A DNA stretch of 21,521 bases from Clostridia bacterium (GCA_017456465.1 JAFTJJ010000017.1:1-21521); one strand, 5' to 3'; counted from the first letter of the stretch, positions 7,748 through 15,846 are shown. The notes: generated by a model from the letters alone, not told the origin. A program made the numbers and translations.

Positions 7748-8188
7748 TTACCTCTTACCCTCGATTTTGAGTTCAACTGGTCCTTGAGCTTCATGGTTGT
7801 GCTTGTCATCTTTGTAAACACGGAGCTTCTTGATCATCTTTCTGCCAAGACGATTCTTTGGAAGCATTCCACGAACAGCCTCATATACAGCAAAATCTGA
7901 TTTTTCTTTGAGGAGTGTGCTGTACTTGATTTCTTTAAGACCACCAATGTAAAGTGTGTGGTATCTATAGAACTTTTGCTCCATCTTCTTTCCAGTGAGT
8001 GCCACTTTGTCTGTGTTGATGACAATAACATGATCTCCACAGTCAACATTTGGAGTAAATTCTGGCTTGTTTTTGCCACGAAGAACAGCAGCCACTTGGC
8101 TTGCAAGTCTTCCAAGTGGAACGTCTGTTGCGTCAACAACATACCACTTGCTTGATTTATCGTTTGAATTTTGAATGTATGTTTTCAT
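7748..8188 (-). CDS. rplM: 50S ribosomal protein L13
   Basis: This 146-residue protein is an early assembly protein of the large subunit. Recognisable segments are VVDATDVPLGRLAS near the N-terminus, GDHVIVINTDKVALTGKK, the YRYHTLYIGGLKE stretch and VRGMLPKNRLGR, all typical of L13. AAGGA lies about 8 nt before the ATG. It is the first gene of the rplM-rpsI pair, with a strong promoter at 8267-8295 and a structured leader of about 70 bases in between. Confidence 0.98.
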   Translation of the reverse strand: MKTYIQNSNDKSSKWYVVDATDVPLGRLASQVAAVLRGKNKPEFTPNVDCGDHVIVINTDKVALTGKKMEQKFYRYHTLYIGGLKEIKYSTLLKEKSDFAVYEAVRGMLPKNRLGRKMIKKLRVYKDDKHNHEAQGPVELKIEGKR

Positions 8189-8262
8189 TTCTTTTTCCTT
8201 AATTTCTTTATATTTACCAACAAAATGGGCGTGAGATGAGACCCATAGTCGGCACTATGCTT
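8189..8262 (-). promoter_or_regulatory. Leader RNA of the rplM-rpsI operon (L13 leader-like)
   Basis: The transcribed leader contains a perfect hairpin CATAGT-GCCG-ACTATG (8244-8259). A second pairing, ATGGG with CCCAT a few bases further on, uses part of the same sequence, so the two structures exclude each other. L13 leaders in Firmicutes are known autoregulatory elements bound by the ribosomal protein. Membership of that RNA family is inferred from position and the presence of structure, not from a model search. Confidence 0.5.
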
Positions 8263-8266
8263 AAAT

Positions 8267-8295
8267 ATAATATACCACTTTAGTGTTTCTGTCAA
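8267..8295 (-). promoter_or_regulatory. rplM-rpsI promoter
   Basis: The minus strand has a consensus TTGACA (8290-8295), a 17-base spacer and TATTAT (8267-8272). The -35 box is also one arm of an inverted repeat TGTCAAT-N17-ATTGACA (8290-8320). Confidence 0.85.
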
Positions 8296-8327
8296 TGATT
8301 TTTTGAAAATTTTATTGACATTTTTTG

Positions 8328-9071
8328 TTATTCTCCATAATCCACACTGAAGAGCACAAGTGGTGTTCCACTCACGGTTTTCCCCGCGCTTGCCCTGCTC
8401 TTTCCATCAATGATTTCTTTCATCGCATTTGGCGCACATTTCTTTGTTCCAATTTTGATAAGTGTGCCCATGATGATTCTGACCATATTATATAAAAATC
8501 CGCTGCCTGTGATTTCAAAAGCAAAAAGATCGTCACCAAAATCCAAAATTTTTGCATCATAGATGGTCCTCACGAAATTTGTCTTTCCACTCTTTCTTGC
8601 AACAAAACTTTTGAAATCATGTTCACCAATCAAATATTGACAAGCTTCTCTCATCAAATCAACAGAAACATTGTCATTGACCCTCAAAAACTTTGCAAAT
8701 AAAGGTCTCTCAAACCTTGAAACATAAAAATAATAACGGTAAGTTTTTTTCTTGACTGTGAACCGTGCATCAAAATCATCCCCCACAACACATGCATCCT
8801 TCACAATGATGTCGTCTGGCAAAAAGAAATTCACAGACCCCAAAAATTGAAATCTGTTGAATTTGAAATTCTCTCCAATCTCAAAGTGAGCCACTTGTGC
8901 TCTTGCATTCACGCCCGCATCAGTCCTGCCACTTGCATAAAGGGTGATTTTTTCGTGCACAACATCAGAAACAACCCTTTCAAGCTCGCCTTGAATTGTT
9001 CTTTGACCTTCTTGCGCTTGCCATCCAGAATATTGGCTTCCGTCATATTCAATTATTAGTTTAATTTTCAT
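8328..9071 (-). CDS. truA: tRNA pseudouridine38-40 synthase
   Basis: TruA converts uridines 38, 39 and 40 of the tRNA anticodon stem to pseudouridine. The 247-residue product has the family N-terminus (IIEYDGSQYSGWQ), the catalytic Asp51 in ASGRTDAGVNA, the KTYRYYFY strand, and the C-terminal GSGFLYNMVRIIMGTL helix region. The start at 9071 (MKIKLII) fits the family. An ATG six codons upstream exists but would lie inside the predicted promoter. No Shine-Dalgarno sequence precedes either start. The -10 box at 9078-9083 puts the first transcribed base on the A of the ATG, predicting a leaderless mRNA. It is divergent from the oxidoreductase gene. Confidence 0.96.
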   Translation of the reverse strand: MKIKLIIEYDGSQYSGWQAQEGQRTIQGELERVVSDVVHEKITLYASGRTDAGVNARAQVAHFEIGENFKFNRFQFLGSVNFFLPDDIIVKDACVVGDDFDARFTVKKKTYRYYFYVSRFERPLFAKFLRVNDNVSVDLMREACQYLIGEHDFKSFVARKSGKTNFVRTIYDAKILDFGDDLFAFEITGSGFLYNMVRIIMGTLIKIGTKKCAPNAMKEIIDGKSRASAGKTVSGTPLVLFSVDYGE

Positions 9072-9077
9072 GAAAAT

Positions 9078-9107
9078 ATTGTAACACATTCAAAAGACTT
9101 AAATCAA
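9078..9107 (-). promoter_or_regulatory. truA promoter, predicted to give a leaderless transcript
   Basis: The minus strand has TTGATT (9102-9107), an 18-base spacer and an extended -10 TGTTACAAT (hexamer 9078-9083). Six bases separate the hexamer from the ATG at 9071, which is the normal distance to +1. Confidence 0.65.
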
Positions 9108-9126
9108 GTCACATCACTCATTTTGT

Positions 9127-9156
9127 TTGACTAAAACTTTTTTAAAGATATATAAT
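9127..9156 (+). promoter_or_regulatory. Promoter of the pyruvate:ferredoxin oxidoreductase gene
   Basis: The plus strand has TTGACT (9127-9132), an 18-base spacer and a perfect TATAAT (9151-9156). The predicted transcript starts near 9163, leaving a leader of about 33 bases. Its -35 box is only 19 bases from the -35 box of the divergent truA promoter, so one regulator could affect both. Confidence 0.75.
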
Positions 9157-9195
9157 TTATTTATAAGCATTTTAATCATCTCAAGGAGTTTTTTC

Positions 9196-12100
9196 ATGAA
9201 AAGAAAAATTACGGTTGACGGTAATACCGCTGCAGCAAATGTGGCTTACAAAATAAATGACATGGCTATCATTTATCCAATCACACCATCATCTCCAATG
9301 GCTGAAACCATTGATTCTCTTGGTTTGAAGGGCATCAAAAACATTTTTGGCGAAGTGACAAAAGTCACAGAAATGCAGTCAGAAGCAGGAGCAGCAGGAG
9401 CTCTTCATGGAGCTCTCACCGCAGGCTCTCTTGCCACCACTTTCACATCAAGTCAGGGACTTCTTTTGATGATTCCAAACATGTACAAAATTGCAGGAGA
9501 ACTTCTCCCTTGCACGATTCATGTCGCAGCCCGAACTGTTGCGACTCACGCCCTTTCAATCTTTGGCGACCACAGCGATGTCATGGCAGTGCGTGCCACT
9601 GGCTTTGGAATGCTTGCTTCATCATCAGTGCAGGAAGCACAAGACATGGCAATGATTTCTCACATGGTGTCAACCAAAAGCCAAATCCCTTTTGTTCACT
9701 TTTTTGATGGCTTCAGAACATCACATGAAATCAACACAATTGAAGAACTTTCTGACGCAGAAATCAAAAGCTTGATCGATGCTGATGATGTGCGAAAATT
9801 CAAACTTCGCGCCCTCACTCCATCAGCACCAACCCAGAGAGGCACTGCTCAGTCAGGTGACATCTTCTTCCAAGCAAGAGAAGCCTCAACCCCTTATTAC
9901 AAACAACTTTCAAAAGTGTTTGATAACGCAACTCAAAATTTCAAAAAAGTCACAGGCAGGTCTTACTCTGCTTTTGAGTTTGTCGGAGCAAAGGACGCTG
10001 AAGTTGTTGCAGTCTGCATGGGCTCTGGAACAGAAGCCTTGGAGAGCGCTGCTTTCGCCTTGAACGCACAGGGCGGCAAATTTGGACTTGTGAAAGTCAG
10101 ACTTTATCGCCCATTCTTCACTGATAAATTCTTGAAAACTCTGCCAAACACTTGCAAAACTCTCGTGGTTCTCGACAGAACAAAAGAATGCGGAAGCGTG
10201 TTTGAACCACTTGCAAGCGATGTTTCATCAGCCTTGCAAGAACATGGTGTTTCTGGCATCAAAATTGTTGCAGGAAGATATGGTCTTTCTTCAAAAGAAT
10301 TTGGTGTCAGCCACGCTGTGGCAACTCTCATGAATGGCTATAATGCACTCATGGGCAAATCCTTCAAAAACCACTTCACTGTTGGAATTGATGATGATGT
10401 TTCTGGCTCTTCACTCACGGTCAAAGATTATGATTTTTCAACTCCTGATGTGTTTGAATATAAGTTTTTTGGACTTGGCAGTGATGGCACAGTTTCAGCA
10501 AACAAAAACTCAATCAAAATCATTGGTGATGCCACAAACGCTTATGGCCAGGCATATTTTGTCTATGACAGCAAAAAAAGTGGCTCGGTCACAACCAGTT
10601 ATTTGAGACTTTCAAAAAAACCGATCAAAGCACCTTACCTCATTGATCACCCAAGCTTTGTGGCTGTTCACAATAAAACTTTTGTGACCAAATTTGATTT
10701 TTTGAAAGGCATCAAAAAAGGCGGAACACTTCTCCTCAATGCCCCATGGTCAGACTCAGAACTCGAAAATGAACTTCCAGCAAGTGTCAAAAACACAATT
10801 GCAAAACAAAACCTCAGACTCTTCGTTATTGACGCAGAACAAATTGCTGAAAAAGTTGGACTGAATCGCAGAATCAACCTTGTCATGCAAACTGCATTCT
10901 TTGCTCTTTCAGGAATTGTTCCAACCTCAAAAGCAATCCCGCTCATCAAAGATTATGCAAAAAAGACTTATGCTTCAAAAGGCGACCATGTTGTTGAAAT
11001 GAACATGCAGGCAATTGACATGTCACTTGGCGCTTTGCGCGAGGTCAAAGTTCCAGCAAACTGGAAAACCACAAACGAAGGAAAATCAACAACACATGAA
11101 AGCAATGGCAATGCCTACTATGACAACTTCATTGAACCAATCTTGAAACTTGAAGGTGACAACCTCAAAGTTTCACAGCTCAATCCAACAGGCGAAGTTC
11201 CAACAGGCACTGCTGCTCTTGAAAAACGTGGAATTGCAAATGCCCTGCCTTGCTGGGCAAGTGAAAATTGCATTCAGTGCAACATGTGCGCTCTTGTTTG
11301 CCCTCACGCATGCCTCCGACCAGTTCTCACAAAATCTGGAAGCAAAGAATCAAAACAAATTGGCGCTGTTCCAGCTCTTGGGGTTCAAGGTTATGACTTC
11401 AAAATTCAACTCAGCCCAATGGATTGCACAGGATGTGGCAATTGCGCACATGTGTGCCCTGCAAAAAATAAAGCCCTCAAAATGGTTGAACCTGATCAAA
11501 TCTTGGATAAAGAAAGAATAAATTACAACTTGACCAAAAAACTCAAAAAACCAATCACAGTTTTTGATAAGTTCACGATCAAAGGCAGCCAGTTTGAAAA
11601 ACCTCTCTTTGAGTTTTCTGGCGCATGCGCTGGTTGCGGTGAAACACCATATCTCAAACTGCTGACTCAACTTTTTGGAAACGAACTCTTGATTGCAAAC
11701 GCAACTGGTTGCTCTTCGATTTATGCTGGCAGCGCTCCAACCTGCCCTTATGCAAAATCTGAAAATGGCACAGGACCTGCTTGGTCAAACAGCTTGTTTG
11801 AAGATAACGCAGAATTCGGACTCGGCATGAAAAAAGCCGCAACCTCAAACAGACAAAAACTCGAAAATTTGGTGAACGCTGCAGTCTCTCAAAAACTTGT
11901 CAGCGGAAAACTTTTGACTCTTTTCAAAACATGGCTTTCAGAAAACAAAAAACAAGAAACCACTGCTCTTTCAATTCGTGCAATGCTTTCTGATTTGATT
12001 GAAAGAGGCGAAGAAAATCCAACGATCAAAGATATTTATTCTCTTCAGTCAGCATTCTTTGAAACATCTGTGTGGATTGTTGGTGGAGATGGCTGGGCAT

Positions 12101-12684
12101 ATGACATTGGCTTTGGCGGACTTGACCATGTCGTTGCAACTGGCGAAGACGTCAACATCTTGGTTCTTGACACCGAGGTTTATTCAAACACAGGCGGTCA
12201 AGCCAGCAAATCAACCCCAATGGGCGCTGTTGCAAAATTTGCCTCAAGCGGAAAAGAAACCCACAAAAAAGACCTTGGAAAAATGCTCATGCAATATCCA
12301 AACACATTTGTGGCACAGGTTTCACTTGGCGCAAACATGCAGGCAACAATCAAGGCATTCAAAGACGCCTATGAACACAAAGGCCCGTCAGTCATCATTG
12401 CATATTCCCCATGCATCAATCATGGCGGAAACATGAGCGAAACCCCATCAAATGAACGCGAAGCTGTCATGTCTGGCTATTTCCCAACCTATTCTTGCAA
12501 AAATGGTCAAGTGAGCGTCATTCCACCTGTCATGGTTCAACCATATGAATCATACACGGGCAAACAATCAAGGTTTTTCACTCTCAAAAAGGTCTCAGAA
12601 GGCAGATATAACGAACTGTCAACCAAAGCCTCAGAGTTTGCAAAACAACGCTTCGAAAATCTCATGAATATGTCAAAAAAATAA
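9196..12684 (+). CDS. nifJ: Pyruvate:ferredoxin (flavodoxin) oxidoreductase, single-chain
   Basis: This oxygen-sensitive enzyme converts pyruvate and CoA to acetyl-CoA and CO2, passing electrons to ferredoxin; it is central to anaerobic fermentation. The 1162-residue length fits the fused homodimeric form. Seen in order: N-terminal pyruvate/TPP-type domain (YPITPSSPMAE near residue 30, AGAAGALHGALTAG near 75), a gamma-type domain (about 420-630), two ferredoxin-like 4Fe-4S motifs (CxxCxxCxxxCP from Cys692 and Cys744), and the TPP-binding C-terminal domain. That domain has Cys811/Cys814, Cys839 and Cys1073 for the third cluster, and GGDGWAYDIGFGG from 963 with EVYSNTGGQASKSTP after it. The start at 9196 has AAGGAG 7 nt upstream; the longer frame from 9127 runs through the promoter. 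It is the only plus-strand gene here and forms its own transcription unit. Confidence 0.98.
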   Translation: MKRKITVDGNTAAANVAYKINDMAIIYPITPSSPMAETIDSLGLKGIKNIFGEVTKVTEMQSEAGAAGALHGALTAGSLATTFTSSQGLLLMIPNMYKIAGELLPCTIHVAARTVATHALSIFGDHSDVMAVRATGFGMLASSSVQEAQDMAMISHMVSTKSQIPFVHFFDGFRTSHEINTIEELSDAEIKSLIDADDVRKFKLRALTPSAPTQRGTAQSGDIFFQAREASTPYYKQLSKVFDNATQNFKKVTGRSYSAFEFVGAKDAEVVAVCMGSGTEALESAAFALNAQGGKFGLVKVRLYRPFFTDKFLKTLPNTCKTLVVLDRTKECGSVFEPLASDVSSALQEHGVSGIKIVAGRYGLSSKEFGVSHAVATLMNGYNALMGKSFKNHFTVGIDDDVSGSSLTVKDYDFSTPDVFEYKFFGLGSDGTVSANKNSIKIIGDATNAYGQAYFVYDSKKSGSVTTSYLRLSKKPIKAPYLIDHPSFVAVHNKTFVTKFDFLKGIKKGGTLLLNAPWSDSELENELPASVKNTIAKQNLRLFVIDAEQIAEKVGLNRRINLVMQTAFFALSGIVPTSKAIPLIKDYAKKTYASKGDHVVEMNMQAIDMSLGALREVKVPANWKTTNEGKSTTHESNGNAYYDNFIEPILKLEGDNLKVSQLNPTGEVPTGTAALEKRGIANALPCWASENCIQCNMCALVCPHACLRPVLTKSGSKESKQIGAVPALGVQGYDFKIQLSPMDCTGCGNCAHVCPAKNKALKMVEPDQILDKERINYNLTKKLKKPITVFDKFTIKGSQFEKPLFEFSGACAGCGETPYLKLLTQLFGNELLIANATGCSSIYAGSAPTCPYAKSENGTGPAWSNSLFEDNAEFGLGMKKAATSNRQKLENLVNAAVSQKLVSGKLLTLFKTWLSENKKQETTALSIRAMLSDLIERGEENPTIKDIYSLQSAFFETSVWIVGGDGWAYDIGFGGLDHVVATGEDVNILVLDTEVYSNTGGQASKSTPMGAVAKFASSGKETHKKDLGKMLMQYPNTFVAQVSLGANMQATIKAFKDAYEHKGPSVIIAYSPCINHGGNMSETPSNEREAVMSGYFPTYSCKNGQVSVIPPVMVQPYESYTGKQSRFFTLKKVSEGRYNELSTKASEFAKQRFENLMNMSKK

Positions 12685-12701
12685 AACATAAACAAAAACA
12701 A

Positions 12702-12730
12702 AAAAGACACGAATCAAATTCGTGTCTTTT
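12702..12730. terminator. Bidirectional terminator between nifJ and the convergent small gene
   Basis: AAAAGACACGAA (12702-12713) and TTCGTGTCTTTT (12719-12730) form a perfect 12-bp stem with loop TCAAA. It ends in T residues on both strands, so it can end transcription from both sides. Confidence 0.9.
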
Positions 12731-12742
12731 CATAAAATCAAA

Positions 12743-12964
12743 TTAACATCTTTCAGCGGCTTGGGCTTCTCGCTCAAGTCTTCTTTTTTGACGTCTGAGT
12801 TGCTCTTGCCTGATTTGCTCGTTTTCAATCTCGACAAGTCTGTCGCGCTCTTTGATGAATTCTGTATATTTCGCATGGATGCTGTCTTTCCCAAAAAGAA
12901 AGTCTTCATCCGTTTTTTTGTTCACTTCTTTCAAAACATAGTCTGCATCATACCAAGTTTTCAT
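12743..12964 (-). CDS. Small charged coiled-coil protein of unknown function
   Basis: This 73-residue protein is not recognised. The N-terminal half (MKTWYDADYVLKEV) is mixed; the second half (about residues 38-70) is a single long, highly charged helix rich in E, R and Q (IRQEQLRRQKRRLEREAQ) ending in Cys. The start at 12964 has AGGAGG 10 nt upstream. A longer frame to 13039 would cover the promoter TTTACA-17-TATTAT at 12999-13027 and is rejected. It has its own promoter and shares the bidirectional terminator with nifJ. Promoter, ribosome site and terminator all in register support a real gene despite its size. Confidence 0.75.
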   Translation of the reverse strand: MKTWYDADYVLKEVNKKTDEDFLFGKDSIHAKYTEFIKERDRLVEIENEQIRQEQLRRQKRRLEREAQAAERC

Positions 12965-12998
12965 TTCACCCAAACCTCCTATGTCCAAATATGCAATG

Positions 12999-13027
12999 AT
13001 AATACACCATGCTTGTGCTTTTGTAAA
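12999..13027 (-). promoter_or_regulatory. Promoter of the small coiled-coil gene
   Basis: The minus strand has TTTACA (13022-13027), a 17-base spacer and TATTAT (12999-13004), just after the stop of the shikimate-kinase-like gene. Confidence 0.7.
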
Positions 13028-13042
13028 GCCCTTTTTCAAAAA

Positions 13043-13564
13043 TTATTTAATAAAATATGCTTCAATTGCTCGAATTGCATCAGCTGAAACTTTGAGCGCC
13101 GAACCACTCTTGGTTTCAACCACAATGTCCGCTTTGATTTTCCACAAATTTGCACGATTCCTCACTTTTTCAAGTGAAACATCAAAGAATTTCTTTAAAT
13201 GTCCATCTTGATAGTCAGCCGAATGAATTTCTGCTTTTGTTTTTGAAATTGGAGCATGCAAATAAACCACAACTGCGTTTTGCTTGAGTTTTTCAACATT
13301 ACTCTCCTCAAGCACAGACCCACTCTCTGCGTGAATGACCGTGTTTTCAAATTCGCCAACATATCCAGACAAACTTTTTTCTTTTTTTCTGAAATATGCC
13401 TCACCCTGCTCTTTCAAAATTGTTGAAAGATTTCTTGGAATGTTGTCAAACTCAAAAAGCTCAATCGTGTCCAAAAAATGCATTCCAAGTTGCTCTGCAA
13501 CCATTTCAGCCACGCTTCTTGACATTTTCCTGTTGATTCCAACAATCACAATATTACTAACCAT
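13043..13564 (-). CDS. Shikimate-kinase-like protein with a degenerate P-loop (probable pseudokinase)
   Basis: The 173-residue layout follows shikimate kinase: a glycine loop at the N-terminus, AEQLGMHFLDT (Asp32), EQGEAYFRKKE (Arg59, Glu62), a mid-protein loop, VVVYLHAP (about 98-105), and a C-terminal RANLWKIKADIVVET segment. The Walker A motif GxxGxGK[ST] is replaced by GINRKMSRS (9-17), without the invariant GK[ST], and the substrate-binding GGG is SGS (81-83). ATP binding and shikimate phosphorylation are therefore doubtful. No aromatic-pathway genes are nearby. The start at 13564 has GGAGG 9 nt upstream; an in-frame ATG at 13582 lies ahead of that site. It is the last gene of the lipase/metallo-beta-lactamase run. 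It could be a divergent cytidylate-kinase-type P-loop protein instead. Confidence 0.7.
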   Translation of the reverse strand: MVSNIVIVGINRKMSRSVAEMVAEQLGMHFLDTIELFEFDNIPRNLSTILKEQGEAYFRKKEKSLSGYVGEFENTVIHAESGSVLEESNVEKLKQNAVVVYLHAPISKTKAEIHSADYQDGHLKKFFDVSLEKVRNRANLWKIKADIVVETKSGSALKVSADAIRAIEAYFIK

Positions 13565-13609
13565 AAATTTCTGCCTCCACATGAGAAAACGGCAAGACTC
13601 TCACCTTGC

Positions 13610-14920
13610 TTATTTTCTCTTTTGACTTTTATAAGGCTTCGCCTTGATTTTTCCATTACTCATGATGTAAATCACGCCAGACACAAACACCGCGGCAGTG
13701 ATTCCTGCAACATAAACATACCAATACTCATCTGGCGGAAGTTCAATTTCCGTTTCTCCCAAGTTTCCAACGACAACATTGTTTGTCTTGAGCTGAATGT
13801 CTGTGGCATTTGCCAAAATCAAAATGTTTCCGTGCAGGTCACTTCTATAAATGTTGTCAGAACAATAATCACCCAGCTTTTCAAGAGTGCCCGCTGTTGG
13901 ATGACCATGACTGTTGCCCGCACCAACTGAAATCACTGCCATCTTTGGCGTGATCATTTCAAGCAACGCATCACTTGTTGAGTTGTCTGCGCCATGGTGT
14001 CCCACGTGATAAACATCAACCGCATCAAATCTTGTCTTTTCTGAATCTGAAAGAGAACCAAGCACAGCTTCTTCGGCATGAACCGTTGCGTCTCCCGTGA
14101 AAAGATATGATCCTGAAGAATGCTCCAAGAGCATCACTGGTGATGCCTCGTTCTTGACAAGACTGTCATAACTTGGCTTGCTTTGATAAACACTTGCATA
14201 ACCTTGTGTTTTTGATGCAACACCTTGTTCAATCAAGGTTTGATTTGATGAGTTTCTCAGTGGTCCAAAGAATTCAAAAGCAAAGGAATTTCCATTCTTT
14301 GGCATGATCTTGAGTCCGTCATAAGTTGTCGAAACCATTGCATTTTTGACCACTGACCCATCGGTGTAAGTCTCAGCATATGCCTTTTGAACAAATTTTC
14401 CAAACGCTTGGTTTGAAATCACATTCACACTGCTCTTCACAGTTGCATTGTCATACACCTTTGCAAGGTCTTCTCCGTCCCTGACATTTCCAGATGAATC
14501 AACAGCAACTTGGAATGGTCTGTAAATATTTTTCACCTCAAAATCATCAAGAACATCTGGAATTTCTCCCACATGGTCATTGTCTCCATGGGTGACAATC
14601 AAGTAGTCAATTTGAGCGTAACCAAGCCCAGAAATGTAATTTGAAACTGTGTTGTCACCGTCTGGGTTTCCCGCATCAATCAACATGCATGTTTCGTCCG
14701 GAAGCTCAATGAACACACTGTCACCTTGACCAACATCAATAAAATGAATTTCAAGCTCGGCATCCGTCATTTCTGCAGATTCTTCCATCGATGGCTGAGT
14801 CTCAGTGTTCCCAACAATTCTGTTATAATTAAAATACACAGTCGAAGCAATTGCCACAATAATGGTCACAATCACAAGAGATATAAATTGCTTTTTTGTG
14901 TTTTTCTGTTTTTTGCTCAT
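13610..14920 (-). CDS. Membrane-tethered ComEC/Rec2-type metallo-beta-lactamase-fold protein
   Basis: The 436-residue protein has an N-terminal membrane helix (about 13-30), an extracytoplasmic metallo-beta-lactamase domain (about 55-375) and a second helix near the C-terminus (about 400-420) with a basic tail. Metal ligands visible: THGDNDHVGE (His111, Asp113, Asp115, His116), TGD (275-277, Asp277) and HHG (308-310). The opening FIDVGQGDS and the closing SHGHP are typical of the C-terminal domain of ComEC and related stand-alone proteins, thought to hydrolyse phosphodiesters such as DNA. The ComEC channel itself is missing, so this is not a full competence protein. The start overlaps the lipase stop by ATGA, pointing to translational coupling. 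Confidence 0.9.
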   Translation of the reverse strand: MSKKQKNTKKQFISLVIVTIIVAIASTVYFNYNRIVGNTETQPSMEESAEMTDAELEIHFIDVGQGDSVFIELPDETCMLIDAGNPDGDNTVSNYISGLGYAQIDYLIVTHGDNDHVGEIPDVLDDFEVKNIYRPFQVAVDSSGNVRDGEDLAKVYDNATVKSSVNVISNQAFGKFVQKAYAETYTDGSVVKNAMVSTTYDGLKIMPKNGNSFAFEFFGPLRNSSNQTLIEQGVASKTQGYASVYQSKPSYDSLVKNEASPVMLLEHSSGSYLFTGDATVHAEEAVLGSLSDSEKTRFDAVDVYHVGHHGADNSTSDALLEMITPKMAVISVGAGNSHGHPTAGTLEKLGDYCSDNIYRSDLHGNILILANATDIQLKTNNVVVGNLGETEIELPPDEYWYVYVAGITAAVFVSGVIYIMSNGKIKAKPYKSQKRK

Positions 14921-15759
14921 AGTTTTCTCTTCTTTGGTTTTTTTGATAAGATTTTTATTATTTCTTCTTTTCTGTCCATGACTGACTTATAACCTTCATC
15001 AATCATTGCATCAATCTCTTCAAGTTTTGTCGCCTTGAACCTCTCAAGATTTGGAGTGATGACAAGATCCGCAAACTTTAGTTTTGCATCAACATTCGTT
15101 TGCAAAAGCACACCAAGTGATGATGAAAGAACTGGAAACAACTTCGTGGATTCTGTTCCAGCGCCTCTTGACTCATGCAGGTCAATTGCAAATATAATGT
15201 TTGCCCCCATATTTCTCACAACATCCGCTGGCACATTGTTTGTGAGCATTCCATCAACAAGATTCATGTCCCCATATTCCACTGGAGTGAAAACTCCAGG
15301 CACAGCGCATGACCCTGACACCGCCTTAGCAACACTTCCTGCATCAATGTGAACTTCCTTTCCTGACTTGATGTCAGTGCAAACCGCTTTGAATGGAATT
15401 TGAAGCTCACTGAACATAATGTCTTTTCCAAAAAACTTCAAGAGAATATTTTCAATGTTTTGTGCCTTCGATGGCTTCCAAATCAGCTTGCTGTTCCTGA
15501 TCTCTTTCATCTTGATGGTCTTCACTGCATCCGCGAGAAATGCTGAGTCTTTGCCAAAAGCAATCACTGCCCCAGCAATCGAACCAATGCTTGTTCCAGA
15601 GATATAATCAATCTTGACCCCAAGCTCTTCAAAAGCCTTGAGGACACCAATGTAAGCAATGCCTCTCGCTCCACCGCCACCAAAAGCCACGCCAAGCTTG
15701 ACTTTTTTGTGCTTCACAAGCATCTCATACTTTTTTCTCTTAAACCAACTCCAGCCCAA
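14917..15759 (-). CDS. Patatin-like phospholipase (RssA/YchK type)
   Basis: The 280-residue protein is a serine lipid acyl hydrolase of the patatin family. It shows the oxyanion loop GGGGARG (27-33), the nucleophile elbow GTSIG with Ser57, and the DG of the catalytic dyad with Asp169 (LVDGMLTNN). No signal peptide is seen, so a cytoplasmic or peripheral location is expected, with membrane lipids as likely substrate. The start is a TTG at 15759 with GGAGAGG 6 nt upstream; an ATG at codon 13 is a weaker alternative. It is the first gene of the unit with the metallo-beta-lactamase protein and the kinase-like protein. A promoter with an inverted repeat over the -35 box lies at 15792-15819. Confidence 0.92.
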   Translation of the reverse strand: MGWSWFKRKKYEMLVKHKKVKLGVAFGGGGARGIAYIGVLKAFEELGVKIDYISGTSIGSIAGAVIAFGKDSAFLADAVKTIKMKEIRNSKLIWKPSKAQNIENILLKFFGKDIMFSELQIPFKAVCTDIKSGKEVHIDAGSVAKAVSGSCAVPGVFTPVEYGDMNLVDGMLTNNVPADVVRNMGANIIFAIDLHESRGAGTESTKLFPVLSSSLGVLLQTNVDAKLKFADLVITPNLERFKATKLEEIDAMIDEGYKSVMDRKEEIIKILSKKPKKRKL

Positions 15760-15791
15760 ATCAAACCTCTCCTTTTCGTTTGTATAAATAT

Positions 15792-15819
15792 TTTATAACA
15801 AACTTGCCACCCTTGGCAA
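15792..15819 (-). promoter_or_regulatory. Promoter of the patatin operon, with an inverted repeat over the -35 box
   Basis: The minus strand has TTGCCA (15814-15819), a 16-base spacer and TATAAA (15792-15797), with TG just upstream of the -10. The -35 is one arm of the perfect dyad TTGCCA-N4-TGGCAA (15804-15819), which could be an operator. Confidence 0.6.
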
Positions 15820-15846
15820 ACTATCTGACAACATTTTTGCACAAAC

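Noticed and set aside
9127..9195. 23-codon N-terminal extension of the oxidoreductase
   Set aside because: It runs through the promoter, and the ATG at 9196 has AAGGAG at the right distance.
13043..13564. Functional shikimate or cytidylate kinase
   Set aside because: The invariant GK[ST] of the P-loop and the GGG motif are absent.
13610..14920. Complete competence protein ComEC
   Set aside because: Only the metallo-beta-lactamase part is present, with two single membrane helices and no polytopic channel.
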